Source of the DNA: an uncultured bacterium
Lineage (GTDB): Bacteria > Bacillota > Clostridia > Lachnospirales > Lachnospiraceae
Direction: 5' to 3'
Length of the DNA: 5,246 nucleotides
Assembly (NCBI GenBank): GCA_947088515.1
Contig: CAMUHA010000221.1
Location: 1 to 5,246 of the forward strand
Below are positions 1-5,246 of the stretch, piece by piece (within the stretch, counting starts at the first letter, position 1; each line of letters opens with the position of its first letter). The notes beneath the pieces are model-generated. The model did not search any database. It was not told the DNA's origin and was given only the letters and a program-made list of their open reading frames with translations. The position numbers were made by a program, and so were the translations under genes.

Positions 1-6
1 GAGGTG
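1..6 (+). promoter_or_regulatory. Ribosome binding site of the ArsR-like regulator gene
   Basis: GAGGTG lies four bases before the ATG at 11 and resembles the core of a Shine-Dalgarno sequence. It supports this ATG as the true start. The window begins here, so the full site and any promoter are not visible. Confidence 0.6.
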
Positions 7-10
7 CGAT

Positions 11-931
11 ATGGCAAAGCCCCTATCATTGGATTTATCGGATGCACAGGAACTTTGTAATCTTGGAAAAGCTCTGTCTTCACCAGTGCGGCTTGATATT
101 TTAAAATTACTATATACAGAAAGTTTGAGTATCGTGGAGATTTCGGAAAAGCTTTGCATTGCGCCTTCCAGCGCTGCCCTTCATGTAAAAATGCTGGAAA
201 TGGCAGGACTGATTAACGCGGAAGTACAGCCAGGAACAAGAGGAGCGGTAAAGCTTTGCAGCCGGAAGAGGGATACAATCAACATAGATTTGACGGATGT
301 TGCGCAGAATGTACATGAGGTTGTAACAGTGGACATGCCGATAGGCGCTTATTCTATTTGTGAAGCCAGGCCAACCTGCGGCATTGCGGATGAAAATGGT
401 ATTATAGGAAATGAAGACCTGGAAACCTGTTTTTATATGCCGGAGAGGTTCCGCGCACAGCTTCTTTGGAGCGCAAGCGGTTACGTGGAATACCGTTTTC
501 CCAATAAACTGCCTAAGAGCAGAGTTTTGCAAAGCATAAGCTTTACAATGGAAATTTGTTCGGAAGCTGCCAACTATAGAGAGGACTGGAAGTCGGAAAT
601 TACACTGTGGATTAATGGTATGGAATGTGGAACCTTTCTTTCTCCGGGAGATTTTGGGGCAAGACGCGGACGCTATACCCCACGGGTATGGGAATCCGGC
701 AGCACCCAATATGGTCTTCTTACCAGTTGGAGTGTGCGTCAGGACGGATGCTATATTAATGAGGAGCGTGTGGGAAACGTCACCGTTGAAAAGCTGGGAA
801 TTGTGCCGGAGAAGGCAATTATACTCCGAATTGGGAATAAAGAGGATGCAAAGTATATAGGAGGTTTTAACTTATTTGGAGAAAAGTATGGTGATTATCC
901 ACAAAATATTGTTATGAGTCTGGAATATTGA
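11..931 (+). CDS. ArsR-like winged-helix transcriptional regulator with a long beta-rich C-terminal domain
   Basis: Probable cytoplasmic DNA-binding regulator of 306 residues. Residues about 12-85 form an ArsR-type winged helix-turn-helix: the helix LGKALSSPVRLDILKLL, then SIVEISEKL, a recognition helix around PSSAALHVKMLEMAG (52-66), and a wing near 70-83. Classical ArsR proteins are only about 100-120 residues long, so the remaining 200 or so residues are an added domain. That part (about 110-306) is rich in alternating strands with many aromatic and glycine residues, including FGARRGRYTP (215-224), STQYGLLTSW (231-240) and a C-terminal GGFNLFGEKYGDY (284-296). It looks like a beta-sandwich that could bind a ligand such as a carbohydrate, but this is inference. 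The layout resembles the predicted regulators grouped as COG4189, from memory and not checked. No ArsR metal-binding ELCVCDL-type motif is seen, so metal sensing is not supported. The start is set by GAGGTG just upstream, and the gene ends at a strong terminator. Its targets are unknown. Confidence 0.85.
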   Translation: MAKPLSLDLSDAQELCNLGKALSSPVRLDILKLLYTESLSIVEISEKLCIAPSSAALHVKMLEMAGLINAEVQPGTRGAVKLCSRKRDTINIDLTDVAQNVHEVVTVDMPIGAYSICEARPTCGIADENGIIGNEDLETCFYMPERFRAQLLWSASGYVEYRFPNKLPKSRVLQSISFTMEICSEAANYREDWKSEITLWINGMECGTFLSPGDFGARRGRYTPRVWESGSTQYGLLTSWSVRQDGCYINEERVGNVTVEKLGIVPEKAIILRIGNKEDAKYIGGFNLFGEKYGDYPQNIVMSLEY

Positions 932-942
932 CATAAGATTCG

Positions 943-970
943 AAAAGGACAGCGTATGGCTGTCCTTTTT
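943..970 (+). terminator. Rho-independent terminator after the ArsR-like regulator gene
   Basis: A perfect 11-bp inverted repeat, AAAAGGACAGC (943-953) and GCTGTCCTTTT (959-969), encloses the 5-base loop GTATG. The T-run 966-970 follows the GC-rich part of the stem. It begins 12 bases after the stop codon at 929-931, so it should end transcription of the regulator gene and separate it from the kinase gene. The A-run on the left arm means it could also act on the other strand, but no gene converges on it here. Confidence 0.88.
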
Positions 971-971
971 C

Positions 972-1000
972 TTGTCCAGGGGCAGGATTTATGATAAGAT
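972..1000 (+). promoter_or_regulatory. Weak candidate promoter just after the terminator
   Basis: TTGTCC (972-977, 4 of 6 matches to TTGACA) is followed after 17 bases by TAAGAT (995-1000, 4 of 6 matches to TATAAT). Spacing is ideal but both boxes are imperfect, and the site touches the terminator tail. It is an alternative or additional promoter for the kinase-lipoprotein unit, and less convincing than the TATAAT at 1075. Confidence 0.25.
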
Positions 1001-1052
1001 AAGCAAAAAGTAAAAGAGTAGCATGTAAACAGTGTAAAGCAGGCCGAAGCGA

Positions 1053-1080
1053 ATTTCAGGCAGCAGGCATAAGATATAAT
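1053..1080 (+). promoter_or_regulatory. Candidate promoter of the kinase-lipoprotein unit
   Basis: A perfect -10 hexamer TATAAT lies at 1075-1080. The best -35 match at a suitable distance is ATTTCA (1053-1058, 16-base spacer), which fits TTGACA at only 3 of 6 positions, so activation by a regulator would be plausible. Transcription would start near 1087 and leave a leader of about 50 bases before the kinase ATG at 1137. A perfect TATAAT can occur by chance in AT-rich DNA. Confidence 0.42.
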
Positions 1081-1124
1081 GAAGAAAAGCACAGCTGCGC
1101 AAATTGGGGTCGGGCTGCGGTATG

Positions 1125-1130
1125 CGGGGG
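1125..1130 (+). promoter_or_regulatory. Ribosome binding site that decides the kinase start
   Basis: CGGGGG ends six bases before the ATG at 1137 and is the only G-rich stretch at proper spacing from any candidate start. It is a poor match to AGGAGG, which suggests modest translation. The in-frame TTG at 1104 and ATG at 1122 have no better site. Confidence 0.4.
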
Positions 1131-1136
1131 TATAAA

Positions 1137-3704
1137 ATGAAAAAGGAACAGAGTGAAGGCAGGATAGACAAAGGATTTCCTTTGCTTCTTTCTATTGTAC
1201 TTATTTTCTTGATTTTTGGGATAGCTGTGTTTTCGGTGGCACGAAAAATTTCAGCAGAAATGTCTGCATCTGCGGTTCAAAATTTAAGTGAAAGTCTTAA
1301 TTTGATAAAGAGCACCATTGAAGCTGTTTTAAATAAGGAAGCGGAATTTCAGCAGCTAATGGCGCAGGAAATTGCTGCTGGAAAGGACCCGGAGGAATAT
1401 ATTCTTTCTTATGCCAAAAATCAGACAATGGTAAAGGTATCGTTTATACGGGCAGGGGAAACAGAGGGGATTTCCAATACAGGAGAGGCGTTTACAGAAG
1501 AAGGGCTTGATTTTTCAGCAGGAAATATGGTGAATGAACTGCCAATTGCCCAATCATATTTAAATTATATGGGAACATGGGCTTATACAATGAAATGTCC
1601 TGTTGTCAGGGAGGATGGAGAGATTGGAACGCTTTATGTGGAGTATGTCTATGATACACTTGATGAGTCGCTTCCGGAGGGATTTTATAACAAAAAAGCT
1701 ATGCTTTATGTTATGGATGCCAAAACAGAAAGACTCGTGCTAAAGCCTAGAGGGATGGGGGAGAGAAATGCAGGGCATGTAAATCTGGAAGATTTTTACC
1801 GGGCCAATGATATCCAAAATGAAGAGCTACGGAAGGAAGTTTCCAAATGTCTGGAAAATGGGGAAAATTTCATGTTCTACCATGATATCAGAGGAAAAGA
1901 CTCTCTGAACTATATGTGGACGGTTAACAATGGGTCAATTTATTTGATTGGCTATGTTCCTATTGAAGCGATTCAGCAGGAGGGAAGGGCTGTCAACCAA
2001 AATATTTTTATTGTTGTTGCGGTTATGCTGATTGCCTTTTTGTTATGTTGTATTTTATATTATTTTAGCCAGAGACAGCATAACAAAATCAGGAAGGAAC
2101 AGGAGGCGGAAAGAGAGATTCATAATAAGCAACTGGCAGAGGCGCTGCAGGCAGCACAGATTGCGAGCAATTCCAAAACAATGTTTCTTTCAAATATGTC
2201 ACATGATATACGCACACCAATGAATGCGGTTCTTGGATTTACGACTTTGCTGGCAAAAGACGCGGAAAATCCGGAAAAAGTGAAAGAATATACAAAAAAG
2301 ATTATGGCTTCCGGACAGCATTTACTTAATCTGATCAATGATATTTTGGATGTCTCTAAGATTGAAAGCGGAAAAGTAGTGCTTAATGTGGAGGAGTTTA
2401 CTTTAAATGCGTTGGTGTCTTCTGTGGATGCGATTATCCGGCCAATGGCCAGGGCAAAAGAGCAGAAATTTCATGTGGAAGTAATAGATGTTCAACATGA
2501 GTACCTTATGGGGGATGAAACAAGGATAAACCAGATTTTAATAAATCTTCTTTCAAATGCAGTAAAATACACGCAGGAGGGAGGCAATATCTGGTTCCGC
2601 ATTATTGGGCTTAGACAGCGGTCCGACCAGTTTGAGCATATAAGGATTGAAGTGGAAGATGATGGATATGGAATGACGCCGGAATATCTTGAGACTATTT
2701 TTGATGCTTTTACCAGAGCAGAAAACAGTACAACAAATAAGGTGCAGGGAACCGGGCTTGGAATGGCAATTACCAAAAATATTGTGGAGCTTATGGGAGG
2801 AACGATTGATGTTTTCAGTGAAGTAAATAAGGGAAGTCTTTTCAGGGTGGAAATAGAATTCCGCATCCCGGAAGGGCAGGCTGAAAACCAGTTTTGGCGA
2901 AAGAATAATATCTTTCGGATTCTGGTAGTAGACAGTGATGAGCAGAGCAGTAAAAACATTCAAATGCTGATGAAGGATATGGATGTATTAGTAGATACAG
3001 CTATAGGGGTGGAAGAGGCGTTGTCCCTTGGGCTAAAAGGTGATAGTTTTGAAAACGAATATCAGGTGGTTTTGCTTGATATTGATGGGGGAGAGGAAAA
3101 TAGCGTTAGCGCAGCAGGAAGACTAAGGGAAGCTGTGCCGATTCAAGTGCCGGTTTTGTTTTTGACATCTCATGACGCAGAGGAGATGGAAGAGATGCTT
3201 CGGCTGGAAAATACCGGGGTAATGGCAAAACCTTTTTTTGTGTCAGCATTAAAAGATAAAATCTTGGAAATGCAAACGCAAGGGAAGGAAAATAAGAATG
3301 CAGGGACATTGGAAGAGGGCAGCCTGGAAGGACTGCATTTTCTTGCAGCGGAAGATAATGAAATTAATGCAGAAATTTTGTCAGAAATTTTATCAATGGA
3401 AGGCGCAGATTGTGAAATTATAGAAAATGGTAAAATAGCATTAGAGCGTTTTATTAAGGCCAAAGAGGGTGAATTCGATGCGATTTTAATGGACGTCCAG
3501 ATGCCTGTTATGAACGGTTATGAGGCAACAAAGGCGATTAGGGCATTAAATCGTAAGGATGCAAGAGAAATCCCTATTATTGCCATGACTGCAAATGCGT
3601 TTGCAGAGGATGAAAAGGAGGCGCTGGATGCAGGGATGAATGTTCATCTGGCAAAACCTATTGATGTAGCATTATTAAAGAAAGTAATCAGGCAGTATCT
3701 ATGA
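1137..3704 (+). CDS. Hybrid sensor histidine kinase with two receiver domains
   Basis: Membrane-bound hybrid kinase of 855 residues, expected to autophosphorylate on histidine and pass the phosphate to its own receivers. Visible order: short basic N-terminus; TM1 at about 13-35; extracytoplasmic sensor at about 36-288, probably a double Cache-like fold (PVVREDGEIGTLYVEY at 155-170 is Cache-like); TM2 at about 289-310; charged coiled-coil linker at 311-349; HisKA with FLSNMSHDIRTPMNAVLGF and phosphoacceptor His356 (codon 2202-2204); HATPase_c with N-box Asn470/Asn474, G1 box DDGYGM (508-513), F-box IFDAF (521-525) and G2 box GTGLGM (538-543); REC1 at about 592-712; REC2 at about 732-855. REC2 is canonical: Glu739/Asp740, Asp786, Thr818, Lys840. 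REC1 keeps Asp648, Thr677 and Lys698, but its acidic pair reads Asp599-Ser600 and the usual MPxMDG loop is replaced by GGEENS. There is no HPt domain or DNA-binding output, since the protein ends right after REC2. The ATG at 1137 is preferred; TTG 1104 or ATG 1122 would add 11 or 5 residues. It is co-directional with the lipoprotein gene 15 bases downstream. The signal sensed is unknown. Confidence 0.93.
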   Translation: MKKEQSEGRIDKGFPLLLSIVLIFLIFGIAVFSVARKISAEMSASAVQNLSESLNLIKSTIEAVLNKEAEFQQLMAQEIAAGKDPEEYILSYAKNQTMVKVSFIRAGETEGISNTGEAFTEEGLDFSAGNMVNELPIAQSYLNYMGTWAYTMKCPVVREDGEIGTLYVEYVYDTLDESLPEGFYNKKAMLYVMDAKTERLVLKPRGMGERNAGHVNLEDFYRANDIQNEELRKEVSKCLENGENFMFYHDIRGKDSLNYMWTVNNGSIYLIGYVPIEAIQQEGRAVNQNIFIVVAVMLIAFLLCCILYYFSQRQHNKIRKEQEAEREIHNKQLAEALQAAQIASNSKTMFLSNMSHDIRTPMNAVLGFTTLLAKDAENPEKVKEYTKKIMASGQHLLNLINDILDVSKIESGKVVLNVEEFTLNALVSSVDAIIRPMARAKEQKFHVEVIDVQHEYLMGDETRINQILINLLSNAVKYTQEGGNIWFRIIGLRQRSDQFEHIRIEVEDDGYGMTPEYLETIFDAFTRAENSTTNKVQGTGLGMAITKNIVELMGGTIDVFSEVNKGSLFRVEIEFRIPEGQAENQFWRKNNIFRILVVDSDEQSSKNIQMLMKDMDVLVDTAIGVEEALSLGLKGDSFENEYQVVLLDIDGGEENSVSAAGRLREAVPIQVPVLFLTSHDAEEMEEMLRLENTGVMAKPFFVSALKDKILEMQTQGKENKNAGTLEEGSLEGLHFLAAEDNEINAEILSEILSMEGADCEIIENGKIALERFIKAKEGEFDAILMDVQMPVMNGYEATKAIRALNRKDAREIPIIAMTANAFAEDEKEALDAGMNVHLAKPIDVALLKKVIRQYL

Positions 3705-3710
3705 GGAAGG
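3703..3710 (+). promoter_or_regulatory. Ribosome binding site overlapping the kinase stop codon
   Basis: GAGGAAGG begins inside the kinase TGA stop (3702-3704) and ends nine bases before the ATG at 3720. Ribosomes finishing the kinase would reach this site directly, so translational coupling of kinase and lipoprotein is likely. The match to AGGAGG is stronger than that of the kinase gene, fitting a more abundant lipoprotein. Confidence 0.75.
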
Positions 3711-3719
3711 AAATAGTAA

Positions 3720-5036
3720 ATGGAAAACAACAAAATAAGGAAAGCAAAAAAAATAACAGCTGGACTGATTGGGGCGTTTGCGTTTATGTTGACAGCCTGC
3801 GGCGGCACAATGGAGTTGAATGGGAATTTACTTGCTGTAGAGGAAAAGAATGAAAAAATCGTAAATTTATTTAGCCCCATGGAGAAAACAGACCCGAATG
3901 CAGATAATATTGCGAGAACTGCCGCTGATAAAACAGTTGTTATGGCAGAGGAAAAGTTGGGAGTAAAAGTAGATTATGTAACTTATACGGCAGAAAATTA
4001 TCAGGATAGAACTTACGATGAAGTAACCCTTGACAGAGCCCGTAATAATATGGATGATATTTATCTGCTGAATCCGGATACGATTCAGGCGTTGGGAGAA
4101 GAAGGAAGGCTGATGGATTTATCAGGTCTTGACTGTGCAGATAACTTGCGTGATGTGGTAAAGGCGGCCAATATTGTTGATGGAAAGCTGATAGCAATTC
4201 CACAGGAGGTTGTGGCATATGGGCTGTTTATAAATAAGGATATGTTTGACCAATATAATCTTGACCTGCCGGAAACGCCAGAGGAATTTCTGGAGTGCTG
4301 CAAGGTTTTTAAGGAAAATGGCATTGAGACGCCAGTGGGGGCGAACCGGTGGTGGCTGGAAACTTTTGTTCTGGCACAGGCATTTGCGGATTTATATAAT
4401 GGTGGCGATACAGAGGCGGAAATTGCTGCGTTAAACAGCGGAGAGAGTAAATACAGCGATTATATGCGTCCTGGATTTGAATTTCTGAAAGAGATGATGG
4501 ATGAGGGGTATATTGATGCAGAAAAGGCTTATGTAAGCGAGGCAATTGAAGGAGAGAAAACGGATTTTCTTGCGCAAAAAACGCCAATTGTGATGGCCTA
4601 CTGGGGGGCGGCAAACACAGAAACTGCTTATGGAGCCCCGGACTTTGAGCTTGTGGTTATTGGTTTTCCGAGCAGCCGTGGACAGATGCCTGTTGTGTCT
4701 ATGACAGGGCTTGCTATAGGCGCGGAGGCGGAACATGCCGAGGATGCTATGCGTACACTGGATATCATGCTTTCTGATGAAGCTCTTCAGGTATATACAG
4801 AAACCAATAAGGTAATTTCGCCTTCTAAAAACATAGAAGTGGAATGTATTCCTGCGCTTAAGCCTTTAAATGACAGAATTGAGGAAAATGTCTATGTGCT
4901 TGGTTCTAATGCAGGAATGAAGATGGAGCAATGGGGGAATACATGTATTATTGTGCGAAACCTGTTAAATGGCGATACGGTAGACGCGTGTATGGCGGAA
5001 TTTGACAGATTGCAGGAAGAATCATTAAGCAAGTAG
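3720..5036 (+). CDS. Extracellular solute-binding lipoprotein, sugar ABC type (family 1)
   Basis: Predicted surface lipoprotein of 438 residues. The N-terminus is basic (KIRKAKK), then hydrophobic (about 12-25), ending in the lipobox LTAC with lipidated Cys27 (codon 3798-3800) and followed by GG. The mature part reads as a two-lobed binding protein: N-lobe strand KIVNLFSP (46-53); GVKVDYVTYTAENY (81-94); DDIYLLNPD (112-120); a hinge-type stretch DGKLIAIPQEVVAYGLFINKD (154-174), where many sugar-binding members have IPY....LYYNKD; TPEEFLECCKVFKENG (186-201); PIVMAYWGAAN (289-299); and a late helix with LSDEALQVYTETNKVISPSK (351-370). Length fits the SBP_bac_1 family, which delivers sugars or oligosaccharides to ABC transporters. 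Six more cysteines follow Cys27 (139, 193, 194, 376, 409, 424), which is unusually many. The start is set by GAGGAAGG. It sits 15 bases after the kinase gene and no permease gene follows, so it may present ligand to the kinase sensor, or serve a transporter encoded elsewhere. The ligand cannot be told from the sequence. Confidence 0.9.
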   Translation: MENNKIRKAKKITAGLIGAFAFMLTACGGTMELNGNLLAVEEKNEKIVNLFSPMEKTDPNADNIARTAADKTVVMAEEKLGVKVDYVTYTAENYQDRTYDEVTLDRARNNMDDIYLLNPDTIQALGEEGRLMDLSGLDCADNLRDVVKAANIVDGKLIAIPQEVVAYGLFINKDMFDQYNLDLPETPEEFLECCKVFKENGIETPVGANRWWLETFVLAQAFADLYNGGDTEAEIAALNSGESKYSDYMRPGFEFLKEMMDEGYIDAEKAYVSEAIEGEKTDFLAQKTPIVMAYWGAANTETAYGAPDFELVVIGFPSSRGQMPVVSMTGLAIGAEAEHAEDAMRTLDIMLSDEALQVYTETNKVISPSKNIEVECIPALKPLNDRIEENVYVLGSNAGMKMEQWGNTCIIVRNLLNGDTVDACMAEFDRLQEESLSK

Positions 5037-5094
5037 TTGTAGGCAGCTGTTTGTGGAAAAGGATACAATGCCAGCCTGGGAACAGCTGTCCAAC
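5036..5094 (+). other. Long-loop hairpin after the lipoprotein gene, possible 3' end structure
   Basis: CAGCTGTT (5044-5051) pairs perfectly with AACAGCTG (5081-5088). The stem extends past a bulge through GG (5042-5043) with CC (5090-5091), or alternatively through GTTG (5036-5039) with CAAC (5091-5094). The 29-base loop contains a small CCAG/CTGG inverted repeat (5071-5079). No T-run follows, so it is not a standard intrinsic terminator. It may stabilise the 3' end of the mRNA or aid Rho-type or processing-dependent termination. Chance pairing is possible. Confidence 0.4.
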
Positions 5095-5108
5095 TTTAGA
5101 AATAGCTT

Positions 5109-5128
5109 GAAAAATATAAAAGTTTTTC
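5109..5128 (+). terminator. Weak AT-only hairpin with T-run
   Basis: GAAAAA (5109-5114) and TTTTTC (5123-5128) form a 6-bp stem around an 8-base loop. This is the only T-rich candidate between the lipoprotein stop codon and the tRNA promoter. The stem has a single G-C pair and would be unstable, so efficient termination is doubtful. Confidence 0.15.
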
Positions 5129-5157
5129 TTGCCAAATGTGTATGGTTATGATAATAT
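5129..5157 (+). promoter_or_regulatory. Promoter of the tRNA-Glu gene
   Basis: TTGCCA (5129-5134, 5 of 6 matches to TTGACA) is followed after 17 bases by TAATAT (5152-5157, 4 of 6). The overlapping GATAAT (5150-5155) matches 5 of 6 with a 15-base spacer. Either gives a start near 5162-5165 and a leader of about 30 bases before the tRNA, typical of bacterial tRNA operons. It indicates that the tRNA is a separate transcription unit from the lipoprotein gene. Confidence 0.6.
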
Positions 5158-5195
5158 TAGTTCCGGTAAGGAAATAAATCAGGACTAAAAGAGAA

Positions 5196-5246
5196 GGCTC
5201 CGTGGTCAAGCGGTTAAGACATCGCCCTTTCACGGCGGTAACACGG
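5196..5246 (+). tRNA. tRNA-Glu (anticodon UUC), 3' part beyond the window
   Basis: The sequence folds as the 5' two-thirds of a tRNA: acceptor strand GGCTCCG (5196-5202), TG at positions 8-9, D-arm stem GTC/GAC (5205-5207, 5218-5220) with GG in its loop, and anticodon stem TCGCC/GGCGG (5222-5226, 5234-5238, one T-G pair) closing the loop CTTTCAC. The anticodon is TTC at 5229-5231, which reads Glu codons GAA and GAG. The variable loop TAACA (5239-5243) and the first bases CGG of the T-stem complete what is visible. The remaining T-arm and the 3' acceptor strand, about 25 bases, are cut off by the window end, so the gene is partial here only because of the window. Further tRNA genes may follow, as is common. 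Confidence 0.93.

Noticed and set aside
110..709. A 199-codon open frame on the - strand inside the regulator gene
   Set aside because: It lies wholly antisense to a well-supported winged-helix gene, its translation shows no recognisable domain, and it is best explained as a shadow of the + strand coding sequence.
1089..1100. Imperfect palindrome GCACAGCTGCGC as an operator between promoter and kinase start
   Set aside because: It is short and imperfect, with no second copy at the upstream regulator gene. The CAGCTG core is a common 6-base palindrome, so chance is the simplest explanation.
932..1136. Riboswitch or small gene in the spacer before the kinase
   Set aside because: Apart from the terminator and promoter-like boxes I see no known riboswitch core. 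The short - strand open frames here lack ribosome binding sites and run across the terminator or into the kinase gene.
2492..2959. Two overlapping - strand open frames of 155 and 136 codons opposite the kinase ATPase domain
   Set aside because: They are antisense to the N, G1, F and G2 boxes of the kinase, have low-complexity Ser/Phe/Ile-rich translations and no support as proteins.
3940..4736. Several - strand open frames of 79-101 codons opposite the lipoprotein gene
   Set aside because: Their translations are Pro/Leu/His-rich and domain-free. The + strand reading has a lipobox, a ribosome binding site and family features.
5196..5246. tRNA-Glu as the attachment site of an integrated element
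   Set aside because: tRNA genes are frequent integration targets, but no integrase, direct repeat or phage-like gene is visible, and the 3' end of the tRNA, where attachment cores usually lie, is outside the window.

Overview
The window carries three complete protein genes and the first part of a tRNA gene, all on the + strand. Overall AT-rich composition, purine-rich Shine-Dalgarno sites, a Gram-positive style lipoprotein signal and the hybrid-kinase plus solute-binding-protein pairing suggest an anaerobic Bacillota chromosome, most likely a gut Lachnospiraceae-type clostridium. That placement is inferred from style and was not tested by a search.

Layout: (1) At 11-931 is an ArsR-like winged-helix regulator fused to a long beta-rich C-terminal domain, closed by a strong intrinsic terminator at 943-970. 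(2) A spacer of about 200 bp holds candidate promoters. The better one has a perfect TATAAT at 1075-1080. (3) At 1137-3704 is a membrane-anchored hybrid sensor histidine kinase: TM, extracytoplasmic Cache-like sensor, TM, coiled coil, HisKA, HATPase, REC1, REC2. (4) Fifteen bases later, with its Shine-Dalgarno site overlapping the kinase stop codon, is a lipoprotein of the ABC sugar-type solute-binding family (3720-5036). (5) A spacer of about 160 bp holds a long-loop hairpin and a promoter for a tRNA-Glu(UUC) gene that starts at 5196 and runs off the window.

How the parts may work together: the kinase and the lipoprotein look like one transcription unit. No ABC permease follows the binding protein, because the next gene is a tRNA with its own promoter. 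The simplest reading is that the lipoprotein is a ligand-sensing partner of the kinase, comparable in principle to XylFII-LytS, ChvE-VirA, LuxP-LuxQ or TorT-TorS, or that it serves a transporter encoded elsewhere. No DNA-binding response regulator or HPt protein is visible, so the output of the pathway lies outside the window. The ArsR-like gene is separated by a terminator and has no demonstrated link to the pair.

The most interesting points are the permease-less kinase/lipoprotein pair, the first receiver domain with an altered acidic pocket and rewritten phosphorylation loop, and the unexplained ligand-type domain on the ArsR-like regulator.
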